Assembly (NCBI GenBank): GCA_039090855.1
Contig: CM077005.1
Location: forward strand, 75,822,607-75,886,606
DNA: 64,000 bases
Origin: Macrothele yani
Taxonomy: Eukaryota; Arthropoda; Arachnida; Araneae; Macrothelidae
Direction: 5' to 3'
Every line of letters starts with the position of its first letter. Positions within the stretch are counted from its first letter, which is position 1. The translations under genes and the position numbers were made by a program. Positions 11,596 to 22,550 of the stretch are shown here, in pieces. The notes below the pieces were generated by a model, which was given only the letters and a program-made list of their open reading frames with translations, did no database searches and had not been told where the DNA came from.

Positions 11596-13814
11596 TCTCT
11601 AGGTGAACGAATATTATTCGTGTCGTATTAAGAATTTAAGGACGAGGTGACTGTTTATGCGAGAGTGTTGTCAAATTTTGAATTTACATAAGATCTGAAA
11701 ACTATTATTAAAAATGTACAATGTAATGTGAAAGCTACGGCCGGTTCTGAAATTTTCAAGTTAATATCAGATGAATCATATTTAAGGAACTTTTCTGGCA
11801 GCGCTTCTTCTGGGTAAACAAGAAACTACAGCGTATTTGACGGAAGACTATTTTTTAAATTTTGATTTCCAACTTTAACGATCACCATTAGCAAGTATTT
11901 GAGCTATAAACAGTCGTCCATCCCTAGTTTGGGGTAGCTCGTTCCTTGGCAGGGACAGAGCCAGCCAGCGCCATCGGACAAGACAGCCACCAACCATCTT
12001 CGTCCCGGGCTGGAGTCAGAATGGTCAGAATCAACCGTCACAGAACATCCGAACACCGGAGTGGACGGAAACCTCATTGTTAATGCGTAATGCGGCATAA
12101 GAGCAATTAGCCTGAAGAAAACGTTGTGGTTCTCTGTCAATAATTGTTTATTAGATATTTCGACATTATTTTATTAGCGTGGGAGGCTTTTCTGAACGGC
12201 CTCTTTTTAATGAATACCTATAACTAATGATGGTTGAAAATGGCTTTATTAGTTCTTGTATTTAAAGAAAAATTTTTATGTTTGCAAACAATTGCTATAA
12301 ACCTAACGTTACCCTGTGAAATATTCCGCATGCACAATCATTGAACTAATCTAAATAAATTGTATGTAATGCAAAAAATAAGACGATACCTTTCAGTGAT
12401 CATTCTTTGAATTGCATGCAACTCCGGCTTCTAATGGTAAAAGTCTTTATTATTTGTTTCTGTGGTGACTAGGTAATGCCTTTTACCTCAGCAAATAATT
12501 GTTTTCCTCGGAATAAAGTTCTTTGACTGAGTTTTGTGGGCTGTGAAGGCCGAAGAATGGGATCCAACCAAAGCTAACGACGCTCCCAATTAGAGATCCG
12601 AAGGCTATTTGTTGGGTAGCTCACTTCGTTGTTAGAAACATGTCAGGAGCATCTTCTACTCTGTCTTCTTTCAACTATCTCACTTTTCTTCTGCCTCTTC
12701 TTTTTCTTGGGTAAGGTACAAATTAACTGAACAGAGACAAAAAGGAACGAAAGCGAGATAAACCACCTTGCACCTGATAAGGGGAGGCAAAAACTTCTTC
12801 ATTCGCACAACTGTGCCAAACTTTTAATTTGATTAATTTCGCTCGAATTAGCGATGAAGAGAAGCAAAACTTAGTGACAAAAACAGCAGTTCATCGGAAA
12901 TAGGCGCATTCCTAATTTGTAAAGGATTTTCTCTGAAGTAAAGAAAGCATTGGTTGAATGCCTTTTTGTTTCATTAGAACATGAATGCGCGTAATTAAAA
13001 TTTCTTAAAGTGAATTACTTTCGTTCGCATAGAAGTTCTGAATCACTCTTTGGAATCATTATACAACAAGCATACTTCCAGTGTTGACTTAAAGTAAAAA
13101 CAACTTTAATAAAAATGAATAAGAGGATGTTTTTAAGTTTACAGGTGATTCTTATGAAGCTGAGAAACTAAATAAAGCTCATGTATGTAGAAGAAATGCA
13201 TTAAGCGTGGTGTTCATGTTGCATTACACCGAAGATCAAGAGAGATACTACTGATGCAAATTATGACTTCAAAAAAGAAAAAAATGAAAAGATGAGCGCA
13301 CATGTTCACCCCACCCGCGTTTCCATTATTCATGGAATTAAGAAGCGTATCATTCCCTCTTAATGAAACACTGGAGGCTAAACTTTGTTCGCATTCGCTG
13401 CGTTTGCCCCTAGTTGTTCAGCTTACTAAGCCAACAATAAGTAAATACCGATGAGCTAAAAAAAAACCGGCTGCAGTATTATAAAATTTACACATGCATG
13501 CAGCTGAATCCAACAATAGGAGCAACAACATAGAAACCTGTGCGTCAAATGAGAAGAGCAAATGTTTTGAGAAAGTTTAACGGTAATATACGATAACTTC
13601 ATTGCAAAACAATAATAGTTGTCATAATATAGCCCTTTCCTTTAAAAATTGCTCTACAGCACTGATGTTATCCATCGTAGTGATGAAACTGCGTTTTTTA
13701 GTCTGGAAATACAAAGAAACTTAAGGGTTCTCCGTTTCCGTCAGTAGATGACAAGCATTCAGTACATGCGTCTTGAAGTGGGTCCCTTGCGCCCAAGACT
13801 TCTTTCCGTTTGAA
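11596..13814. other. Mostly unassigned AT-rich DNA with one old SINE
   Basis: A heavily decayed family 1 SINE can be traced at about 11866-12065 on the minus strand, from 'actttaacgatcaccattagcaa' and 'ccctagtttggggtagctcgttcc'. The rest contains no open frame or repeat I recognise. Confidence 0.5.
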
Positions 13815-14040
13815 TTTTTTTTTTTTTTTAATTGGAAGTTTAACGACAACCGTGAGCAACTCAATGGGCTATAAGCAGTCGCCCGTCCCTAATTTAGGGG
13901 CACTGGTTCCAGGGAAGGGAAAGAACCAGTGCCGTAAGGCAAACACAACATGCATGCCTCACTGGGATTCGAACCCGGACCCCGTTCGGACGAATGATCA
14001 GAGGCCATCGCTTAGACCACTGCTCCACCGGGGCGGCCCG
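13815..14040 (-). mobile_element. tRNA-derived SINE, family 1 (well preserved)
   Basis: This is a good reference copy. On the minus strand: head GGGCCGCCCCGGTGGAGCAG, A-box region, B box GGGTTCGAATCCCAG, body 'gccttacggcactgg', then 'ccctaaattagggacgggcg' and 'gagttgctcacggttgtcgt', ending in an A-rich tail (poly-T on the plus strand at 13817-13829). Confidence 0.9.
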
Positions 14041-14461
14041 TTTGAGTTCCGTCTCTTTACTCTTTTTAAAGAGGCACTCAGAGGGAAACATTTTATCACC
14101 TCTACGGAGTACTACAATGGTTGCGCACGCAACGTAAGAAGTTTTTCTCGGATGGAATTCTAGCGCCCGTTTCGCCATGCTGACAAGGGAACGGTCCAAA
14201 CCGTTGTCGCTAGATGCACAGTGCGTATTATATCATTCGACAGTACTGAAGGGGTAATGTATAAAGACAAACCTTTAGGTTCTATGGAATATAAATGATG
14301 AAGTTATAGGACATCAAAGAATACTGGAAGAGATAATATTCATGGAATCTCCATTACTCTTGCAGCCCGGATCGGAATTGTTTTTGTTGTTTTAAGCAAT
14401 TGGTATACATTACAAAGTATTCATGAATGGATATACAATATAGCGTGTGCAGTGATGGATA
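14041..14461. other. No gene seen
   Basis: This is unique-looking sequence between a SINE and the Tc1 element. No supported feature. Confidence 0.4.
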
Positions 14462-14463
14462 TA

Positions 14464-15672
14464 CACTGAAGAGCAATTGAATTAGAGACAGTTGGCTTTA
14501 TGCAAATGTGGTCCTGTAAAAGGAAACGACATGACGTATGCAGCGATCCGACAGTATAAGGAGTGATGCGACGGGAATCAGTAAGAGTCGGACGCAGTAT
14601 GGGTAAAACGAAGGATCTAAGCGCATTTGATCATGGGCAAATTGTCGGGCCCGACGAATGGGTCACTCCATCTCGAAGGTCGTGCAGGCACTGGGATTTT
14701 CACGAGTCACTGGGTCACGGGTGCACCGTGAGTACATCGAATCCGGTAAAACCATACCTGCAAGGGCCACCTGCCATGGACAATACCGTGTGGATGAGCT
14801 TGGTCATCGTCGGCTAGCTCGCATTATAACAGCGGATAGACGGGCCACAGTGCAAGAAATCACTCGGCAATTTAACGCTGATGCACAAAAACGTGTAAGC
14901 AGCCACAGCATCCGAAACCATCTCCTCGCTATGGGGTACAGAAGCGATCGTCCCACGAGGGTACAGCTTCTGACCGCACATTACAGGGTGCAAAATTAGC
15001 ATGGGCACGGGAACATCGCCACTGGAGCCTAGACATATTGAAAAATGTCGCCTGGACTGATGAGTCGAGATTCGCGTTGGTACATGCAGATGGCAAGATA
15101 CGAGCATGGCGCAAACCATATGAAGCGACGGATCCTTCTTGGCCGCAGGGTGCTCTTCAAGCTGGTGGGGGTGGCATTCTCGTCTGAGGACTGTTTATAT
15201 AGACTGAAATGGGACCTCTGGTACGTGTGACATCGTCCCTCACAGGTCAACGTTACCGGGATATCCTGAACGACCATTTGCTCCCGTTTGTGCGTCTTCA
15301 ACATCCCAATGGGGACTTCATCCTGCAACAAGAAAATGCACAGTGCCATCGCTCCCGAACTGTATCCGAATGGTTGGATGAACACTCCACCGACGTGACC
15401 TCGCTTCTTTGGCCAGCTTGGTAACCTGACCCCAATCCCATCGAACACATCTGGGATGCCATCGAGAGAGATGTTCGAGGCCCTGCCCCCCCCTCTCCAT
15501 CAAATCTTCGTGAACTGTGGGAGCTTGTTCAGGGGTCGTGGATCCGCATGGCTTCCGAACGCTTCCGGTGTCTTGTCGAGTCCATGCCGAGACGAATCGC
15601 CGCCGTCATCAGCGCGAAAGGTGGTGCTACATGTTACTAGACAGGTATTTCTAATTCAATTGCTCTTCAGTG
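14464..15672 (+). mobile_element. Tc1-type DNA transposon C
   Basis: The ends are inverted repeats of about 25 bp that match exactly over CACTGAAGAGCAATTGAATT and a few further bases. Both ends abut TA (14462-14463 and 15673-15674). At 1209 bp it is compact but spans an entire transposase. Confidence 0.95.
14599..15640 (+). pseudogene. Tc1-type transposase C, frameshifted, altered catalytic residue
   Basis: The reading begins at an ATG (MGKTKDLSAFDHGQIVG) and covers the helix-turn-helix region (SISKVVQALGFSRVTGSRVHREY), an HTH-like second half and the DDE domain. The first Asp is in AWTDESRF. The second Asp position reads LQQENAQCH, with Glu where the family has Asp. The Glu motif is NPIEHIWD near 15440. 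Frame changes occur near 14650 and 15000, with stops after the GGGGILVWG region and before NPIEH. The product ends at TAG 15638-15640. Confidence 0.88.
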
Positions 15673-15674
15673 TA

Positions 15675-17012
15675 CTTTGGTTTTGCAATCAGCAACAACC
15701 ACATATCTGTTTCCTTGTGAGCCTTCTTTGCAAGAGGAGAGGAAGGGAAGGGGGCGAACTGTGTGTGGAGTCAGTCCCGGGTCCGAAAGAGGGAGTCCCA
15801 TTTCTGAAAACCAAAGTCGGAAAAGATATTGTAAGAGATAAACAAGTTCTAAAAGCTGCGAAAACCCATGTGTAAGACATAAAATAATATTAATTTGGCG
15901 AACAGCAGCTAAACACGATTTCATCGTCTCGGAAGGAGGGTGAAGTACGTCTTGATATAACCTATACATGTTAGCACCTATAGGATAAACATTTACCTGT
16001 AAGCGCAGGTAGAAGTGGATACGGATGCGTCTTTTCCTTTGAAACCAAAAGCTATATATTTTTAAATTACAAGACGTTCTCCTCAATCCGATTCAAAACA
16101 GATTTCCATCATTGTGAATGGAGGAGCTGTTCTTACCAGCAAAATCAGTCATCAAGTGGATGGTGTTTCTGTGAGACAAGTAGGCAGACTTTGAAGAAGG
16201 AAAAGTATTCTGTGCCCGAGAAGGAGAGAAAAAAAGTGACTTTACTACAACCCAGCAACACAGTTACCTTCCTCCCCTCCGTGAAAGATAAGTCACGAGG
16301 AGATCGCATTCCAGGCTTTAATTTCTATAATGGAAAAAAACAAAGCAGTGATAATTTTATTTTGAGAAAACTGTGTAACCCATACGCACTCACGGACCTG
16401 GAGGAATTTTTATGGTGATTCGCTGCATTACGGAACCAATTTGTGTGAATACGTTTGAAAACCCATTTTAGCGGATAAATTTGAAATCGATTTTGATAAT
16501 TGAGATAACAATATGTTTGAAAAAGAAGTTTTCGGGTGGTCGGTGCCGTTGAAGTATGAATTATCCTTTCAGTACAAAACACTTCACAAAACACTTTCAG
16601 TTTTATATTTATAACTAGTGATCCAAAAGTACAAGCGTTACTATTTACACTTTCAGTGTTTTGTCGCTTCGGTTGCCACTTTTGGTTACATCACTCCCCT
16701 CTCCAACTTGGCTTCAAACCGGGCCTGTGTAGAAAAAGTCAAATGAATCCATGATTGAAGCTATAAATAAGTAATTTGTTCTTTACACCGTTTTCTTCTG
16801 CTTAAATATATGTCTTTCATGATAAGTAAGGTTTTATCTCACTTGTTGTATTTTATCGCTATTCAGTTTGCTTTCACTTTTCTATATGTTGTTCTCACTG
16901 TGGTCCAGTATCGTTCATTGCTAGTATGCTCAGTTCATATTAAAAGTTCAGATCACGTTTCTTAAATGTTATGTACTTTTCTACATACACACACTGTATA
17001 TATACGAGTATA
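15675..17012. other. No gene seen
   Basis: Several 60-140 codon open frames exist on both strands but none has recognisable motifs, and they overlap each other. I treat them as chance frames. Confidence 0.45.
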
Positions 17013-17107
17013 TACAGTAGAGTCTCTATATAACAAACTTCCGTTAAACGAAATCTTCTATTTAACGAAATTTTCCGCAGAACAATGCCCTTGAACGACA
17101 TTTACAT

Positions 17108-17628
17108 TGTGACGTACCTGCCAGCAGGACGCACACGACATAAAGGCACATAGCAATCAGAACAAATGTCTGCGTAGCTCAGTTGGTAGAACGACTTGTT
17201 CCGGAATAAGCGGCCTCGGGTTCGAATCCCGGCGTAGACCAAAAATGACGGAGAAATTTACTCGGAGAGGTTTACGTGTTGTTTGAGTAGCGGTGTGTGT
17301 TGATACCAGTTGAAGTTGATAATAAAAAGATTTGAGTAAGTACGTCTTTCTCAATTAATAGTTTTTGTCAGACCTCTGTCTGGCTGCCAGGTTTATTTCA
17401 ATTAATATTACTATTAACAACCAGCGTTAAGACTTTATACATTCTAATTACTACACTACTAGCAGGAGACTATATTCATGTTCTTAATTAACTAGTAACA
17501 ACAACAATTTGAATTCACTATTTGAAGCTCAGTAGAAAAGCTTCATTATTATCATTAGCTAGCTGTTAGAAAGAGCTTATTCATTATAATTAGCTTAGCG
17601 TAAAGCAAAATAAAGCTAATTCATTATA
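17108..17628 (+). repeat. 5' LTR (521 bp) with embedded tRNA-like sequence
   Basis: It begins TGTGACGTACCTGCCAGC and ends TTCATTATA just before the primer-binding site. Its first 154 bp match the 3' LTR with one visible difference. After GAGAAATTTAC it carries about 358 bp absent from the 3' LTR and from the miniature-element LTRs. That extra part includes ATAAAAAG near 17321, a possible polyadenylation signal. Confidence 0.85.
17168..17239 (+). ncRNA. tRNA-like sequence in 5' LTR (Pol III A and B boxes)
   Basis: The 72-nt segment opens GTCTGCG and closes CGTAGAC, giving a seven-pair acceptor stem with one wobble. A D-arm (GCTC...GAAC in this copy, GAGC elsewhere) and a T-arm (CGGGTTCGAATCCCG) are evident. 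The A box (TAGCTCAGTTGG) and B box (GGTTCGAATCC) match Pol III consensus. The anticodon arm pairs best with an 8-nt loop, so it is probably not a translating tRNA. A CCA follows directly. Confidence 0.75.
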
Positions 17629-17630
17629 AT

Positions 17631-17648
17631 TGGCGCCCGAACTTTTCT
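17631..17648 (+). other. Primer-binding site
   Basis: TGGCGCCCGAAC starts two bases after the LTR. This is the standard form of a site complementary to a tRNA 3' end, TGG being the complement of CCA. The same 12-mer, with small changes, follows the LTRs of the miniature elements. Confidence 0.88.
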
Positions 17649-17677
17649 CGAACACGAGAGCTTGACAATTTTTACCC

Positions 17678-18840
17678 ATGTCTTCACTACCTGAGACAAC
17701 TTCAATTTTCCACCCCAAGGCAAGTTCCGAGGGTGATGGTGTTTTTTTTGGACAATTTGCAAGAAGCCTGTGGGTCTGACTTTAATATGAATGATCTACA
17801 CGTACCCAGGCATTTTTCACAATTTCGTAATGCACCAGCTTCCTATTACTCTGAGTCGCGGGTCGTACCTGAGGGAGTTCAATCCTCTCAGCGCAGCAGA
17901 ATGCTTGCCCATTTCGTGCAGCATGCAGGAACAATTCATTTCAATGATTTGGAGGGGTCATTAAAGTTCATCGAAGATCTGGAAGATCATTTTGATCTAT
18001 ATAATATTCCTGAAGACTGCAAAGTCCAAATCGCCGGCACTTGCTTGAGGGATACCACTAAGACCTGGTATCGGCAGTGGAGAGTGTCGAACCCAGATTC
18101 TCATTATGAGAATTTCCGTGCAGAATTCTTGGAGGTCTTTCCTTTCGGCCTCAGTCGAGCTAGCCTTGCTCAACAGCTTTTTGCGTCAGCAAGGTCCCAA
18201 TGATAGCCATGTTGCATTTGCGTTGGAAACTACACGCCTATATAACTTATGGGATCCACATGCCAGTCATGTTGACATGTTGGATACCCTCGTGCAGCAG
18301 CTCGACCCATTCTTACAAGATTTTCTTGAGGTTCGACACCCTGCCACAATTCATGAATGCCTTCGCCTCATACGCACGTATGAAGAGCGACATGGCAAAC
18401 ATGGTTCAACTCACCATGCTCGGGCACCCTGCGAGGCTTATTACGAAAACCCTCAGCGGCATAATAGGTATAATAAATTTCAGCGCGAGCATACACAAGT
18501 GCACACCCAAGCTTCATACGTTCCACCACACAGAAGAGTGGCAAACCAACAGCGAGTTTCTGAACAAGCTTCGGGATATCGTACAAATGCACAGTATGCT
18601 CGACCCCGTTTCACTCAGCAGCATTCGGAACGTTTTCATGCTCAGGGCAATGATGATTTTTCTGCCCGTGCTGAGGGCAGACGTAATGGATATGAAAATG
18701 TCACCAGACGCGCGGAGTTCCCGACGCAGGTTTCACGCAGTTTTCCTCATCGTGAAAATTTTCCCGATACCCGGCAGGGTCGAGGTTTCAGCCCACATGA
18801 TAATCCAACCAGGATTCCTTTAAACTTCCAAAGGAAGTAG
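17678..18840 (+). pseudogene. gag: Ty3/gypsy gag, frameshifted
   Basis: Gag is the structural protein of the virus-like particle. The first ATG after the primer site is at 17678 (MSSLPETTSIF). A run of eight T at about 17742-17749 shifts the frame, which then continues from 17733 through a capsid-like region (GTIHFNDLEGSLKFIEDLED). A second shift near 18190 leads into the remaining frame to the TAG at 18838-18840. The C terminus is rich in Arg, Gln and His. I see no CCHC zinc knuckle. Both frameshifts make it inactive as it stands. Confidence 0.82.
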
Positions 18841-20280
18841 ACCAAGGAGTCGGTCCTGCTTCCTGATACCAAGCATTCTGACCCTAAAACAGTATTAGTG
18901 ACTGTTCAAACTCCTCAGTTGCCTGATGTATTCTTGACAATTGAAGGTATTATTGTCGAGACAAAGTTCGACACTGGTTCTGAAATATCAGCCCTAAATA
19001 CAAAGTTTTGCACTGACAATTTTCCTGCAGTCCTCGTTCAGCCTGCGACGCAGTATTTGCGAGGTGCAAAAAACGAAATCTTCAGTATCTCAGGAACTGT
19101 CACATTATCTTTAGGGCTGGGAAAAGCTCGTTTTACGCATTCTTTCCTGCTTATAGACGAGCTACCTGTGAAATGTCTAATGGGAATGGACTTTATTCTT
19201 AAGTTTCAAATAACTTTGAATTTCGTACAACATGCGATTTCCTTTCCGGAACCTGTCGAAATGATTCCTACGGTTCCTGTAGATATCACGAGCTTGTTAT
19301 TGAGTAACCAATTGAATGAGAGGCAACGAGACCAGCTTTCTCTCCTTTTACAGGAAAGCCCTGGTTTATTTTCTGATCAACCTGGTTTCACACAGGTGGT
19401 TTATCATGTCATTGACACTGATGGTTCGAAACCAATTGCGACGAAACCTTACCCTTGTGCTCCACATAAAAAACAGGAAATGCAACGTCAAATTTCTGAA
19501 ATGATTAAGCAGGGCATAATCAGGGAATCAACAAGCGCCTGGGCTGCTCCTGCCTTTTTGGTTCCAAAGAAACAACCCAATAAATTTCGTTTCGTGACAG
19601 ATTTCCGCAAGCTCAACCAAGTCACAAAAACGATCAATTATCCGCTACCTGTCATGCCGCATATTTTAAATGACCTGTCGTCAACCAAATGGATGTCAAC
19701 CTTGGATTTGGCGAGTGGATATTGGCAGGTGGCAGTACATCCGGACTCTGTCGATAAAACTGGCTTTGTGACTCCTTTTGGGGCTTATGAATACTTACGT
19801 ATGCCCTTTGGCCTAGCTTCTGCACCTGCTACTTTCCAAAAGCTTATGGATACGGTTCTCAGACCTGTCCTGGGTCCCCATGTTCATGTATATTTGGATG
19901 ATATTATTATTACATCCGATACTTTTGACGAGCACCTTTCTCTGCTCAAACAGGTGTTCCAACTCATATACAATGCTGGCTTGACGTTAAAACCTAGTAA
20001 ATGCCAGATAGCGAGGGACGAGATTGTATATCTGGGGTTGAAAATCACTCCCCACGGCTTGTTTACTGATAATGAAAAAATTAGGCCTATTGTTGACTTT
20101 CCTCGGCCTAAAACAGCAAAAGAACTATCACGCTTTCTGGGAATGACCGGATGGTATCAGCAGTTCGTCCCCGCTTATGCTACAATCTGTGAGCCATTGT
20201 ATGCTTTAAAACGTAAATACAAGAAGTTTGTTTGGACACCTGAGGCTAACGCTGCATTCGAAACACTGAAGTCTGAGTAG
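18841..20280 (+). pseudogene. pol: Ty3/gypsy pol: protease and reverse transcriptase, truncated at RNase H
   Basis: The frame is the same as the end of gag and separated from it only by TAG 18838-18840. The aspartic protease shows FDTGSEISAL near 18970 and LMGMDF near 19180. The reverse transcriptase runs from about 19510 to 20150 with FRFVTDFRKLN, STLDLASGYWQ, YLRMPFGLASAPATFQ and the catalytic YLDDIIITS near 19890. It continues to KKFVWTPEANAAFETLK, the start of the RNase H/tether region, and stops at TAG 20278-20280, where a tRNA-like fragment is joined. The protease-RT stretch has no internal stop. RNase H and integrase are absent. Confidence 0.93.
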
Positions 20281-20338
20281 CTCAGTTTATAGAGCGACTT
20301 GTTCCGGAATAAGCGGCCTCGGGTCGGGGGGGGGGAGA
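20269..20338 (+). other. tRNA-like fragment fused to polypurine tract
   Basis: Pol runs into GTCTGAGTAGCTCAGTTTAT at about 20270, which matches the LTR tRNA-like sequence up to CGGCCTCGGGT at 20324. It then passes into a G-rich purine tract (GGGGGGGGGGAGA) that abuts the 3' LTR. The junction looks like a template switch at the short shared string GTCTG.GTAG. Confidence 0.8.
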
Positions 20339-20501
20339 TGTGACGTACCTGCCAGCAGGACGCACACGACATAAAGGCACATAGCAATCAGAACAAATGT
20401 CTGCGTAGCTCAGTTGGTAGAGCGACTTGTTCCGGAATAAGCGGCCTCGGGTTCGAATCCCGGCGTAGACCAAAAATGACGGAGAAATTTACTTCGTTAT
20501 A
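20339..20501 (+). repeat. 3' LTR (163 bp) with embedded tRNA-like sequence
   Basis: It begins TGTGACGTACC and ends CTTCGTTATA, identical in length and ends to the miniature-element LTRs. It contains a 72-nt tRNA-like segment at 20399-20470 with intact A box (TAGCTCAGTTGG) and B box (GGTTCGAATCC). ACAT follows as target duplication. Confidence 0.88.
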
Positions 20502-20814
20502 ACATGTAAATTAATCTTCATATTACGAAAATTCATTTCGATGGCACGACATTTTTTTTCGACTAAAAAATAACCATTTTGTGTTTTGTTTTCCTTTTTT
20601 TGTATTTCAGAAGTTTTACTTTACAATATTTTAGCACGCAAATGGAAGGAAAGCGTCCTTAATTCCTTATATATTCATACGATTCCTTATCCAGCGTAGA
20701 AACTGAATTCCACAGGGTAAAACCGGTTGTAACTGGTTTGGGACACTCTGTAAAAGTTACGTATTTATTCTCATTCAATCAATAGGCTTGACTTAACTGT
20801 GTTGTTTGCTCAAA

Positions 20815-22261
20815 ATGCCCAAACGAAAATGCCTGTCTCTTGCGGCCTGCGGATAAAGGGAAACCTTTAAATGATGTTAATCAATAAACGAAGAAGGAAG
20901 ATGTGGTATAAAGAATTGTATTGCCACAAGCAATGTGTCAACAATTTAAAAATATCAATCTCAATTAACATTCAACACAAAAGCAGTAGGAATGTAAGTA
21001 GAAAAAAATTTAAACAGTGTTCATATGAAGACGTCGATCATGATGTTTTAAAATGGGTGAGGATGTTTCGAGATAGAAACCTGCCCCTCTCCGGTCCGAA
21101 AATTCAGCAAAAAGCCCTGGAATTTGCTAAAGATTTAGAACACTCAAAGTTTTTAGCCAACGTTCGATGGCTAGATAAATTTAAAAAGAGACGCGGAATT
21201 TCTTACAAAAGTGTAAAACGTAGATGTTTCAGAAAGGGTGTGTGAAAAATGGAAAAAAGAAGCTGAAAAACGTTTGAAAAAATATCCTGCAGAAGCATTT
21301 TTAATGCAGATGAAACTGCTTTTTTTAAATGTCTACCGAATAAAACTTTAATATTTAAGAACGACAACTGCATCAGTGGGAAACATAATAAAGAAAGAAT
21401 AACTGTTTTGTTATGTGCAAATATGGCTAAAGAGAAAAAACTAAAAATTAAAAATCGGGTAAAGCAAAAACCCGAGATGCTTTAAAGGTACACAATCTTG
21501 CAAGGTAGTCTAGGAATTCAATAAAAAGGCTTGAATGAGTTCAACAATTTAAAATAAATGTGTTTTAATGGGATGAACGATTAATAAAACAACGTCGCAA
21601 CATTGTGTGAATTATAGAAAACTGCATTGCGCATCCACATGACTAGGCTTCCAAATGCAAATTAAAGAACATGAAAATTATTTTTCTTCCCGCCAATACA
21701 ACTGCAAAACTTCAACCAATAAACTAATATAATAAAATATATTTAAAATGCACAATCGAAAGAGGATCCTGCAAAGAGTTATTCTAGTCATATATAGCAA
21801 CTAATATCATCATCATCATCATCATCATTGTCAACCATTATCAATCTACTGCTGAACGAAGGTCTCCCCAAGTTTCCTCTACAACGGTCTGTCTTGTGCC
21901 AGTCTCCTCCATGTCACTCCCGCATACTTTCAAATTTCATCCACCCATCTTCCATGTGGTCTTCTTCTGGGTCATTTCCTGTCCCTTGGAATCCAATCTA
22001 AAATTTGTATTCAAAACTGATACTGCGGAAGTTGTATCTGAATCCGATATGAGGCTCTCAGTATTGAAGGGAAAATGGCACGCAGCAGCTGAAAGACAAA
22101 GAAAGTTTTGAAGAAGGTGCAGAGCTCTCTGAATTTCTCAACCTTGATGAAACCGGTATAATCGCTGAATATCCTACAGAGAATGACATCTTGGAAAGTG
22201 TTATAAAATATATTGAAGAAAATCTATACAGAGGAGAATTACGGTTTTTTTACAGTTCGAA
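20815..22261 (+). pseudogene. Tigger/pogo-type transposase, decayed
   Basis: Starts at ATG 20815 with MPKRKCLSL, typical of the centromere-protein-B-like N terminus of pogo/Tigger transposases. A CENPB-type second DNA-binding motif follows at about 21030-21230 (VLKWVRMFRDRNLPLSG, then KFKKRRGISYKSVKRR). The DDE domain starts near 21297 with FNADETAFFKCLPNKTL, followed by ERITVLLCANM. After the RTE insertion a C-terminal piece (EFLNLDETGIIAEYPTEND) lies at about 22125-22190. Multiple stops and frameshifts make it non-functional. Confidence 0.82.
21803..22008 (-). mobile_element. 5'-truncated RTE LINE fragment
   Basis: Only the 3' terminal ~200 bp of the RTE LINE seen at 23061 is present, starting at the (ATC)n end and breaking off at 'cagacaatccaatctaaaatttg'-type sequence near 22008. 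It splits the C-terminal region of the Tigger transposase. Confidence 0.88.
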
Positions 22262-22550
22262 ATAAGTATGCACATATGTTATTAGGATAATGAAGAAGAG
22301 AGGAAGGCTTTAGTCTTCGTTTCCTTGTCTTCATTAATTTTTTTATTCAGACAGTGTATTCTACTCCTGCGAACATATGTATAAAAAAGATTGCAACTCA
22401 TTGGCCAAAAGTTTCTAATCAAAAGTTGAATTTACTGTCCAAATTCAGATCAGATCATATGTAGAGGATTTCAGGAAAGGAGTGTCTGACCCCAGGTCTT
22501 AAACAACCCTTAGAGTTGGAAGCTAGAAGATTTGGGCTAGAGTGCCCGAT

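Larger units (their letters stand above)
17108..20501 (+). mobile_element. Ty3/gypsy-type LTR retroelement, chimeric with a TRIM, 4-bp TSD ACAT
   Basis: The insertion lies inside the Tigger element and is flanked by ACAT on both sides (17104-17107 and 20502-20505). It has a 5' LTR, a primer-binding site, gag, protease and reverse transcriptase, then stops abruptly at the start of RNase H. That end is fused to a tRNA-like fragment, a G-rich purine tract and a 163-bp 3' LTR. Integrase and most of RNase H are missing. The LTR family is the same as in the miniature elements at 58663 and 62762, which marks this as a relative of their autonomous partner. Confidence 0.88.
17015..22261 (+). mobile_element. 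Tigger/pogo-type DNA transposon, interrupted
   Basis: The left terminus CAGTAGAGTCTCTATATAAC follows a TA at 17013-17014 and has the form of pogo/Tigger ends. The transposase resumes at 20815. The element is split by the retroelement at 17108-20501 and by an RTE fragment at 21803-22008. I could not find the right terminus, so the 3' limit is set at the last recognisable coding similarity. Confidence 0.7.

Noticed and set aside
15667..16086. 139-codon frame on the minus strand, and the overlapping plus-strand frame at 15456
   Set aside because: No domain or motif. The plus-strand frame starts in the tail of Tc1 transposase C and runs on by chance.
17168..17239. A genuine tRNA gene
   Set aside because: It sits at a fixed place in every LTR of the family, has a non-standard anticodon loop and no separate terminator; it is part of a mobile element.
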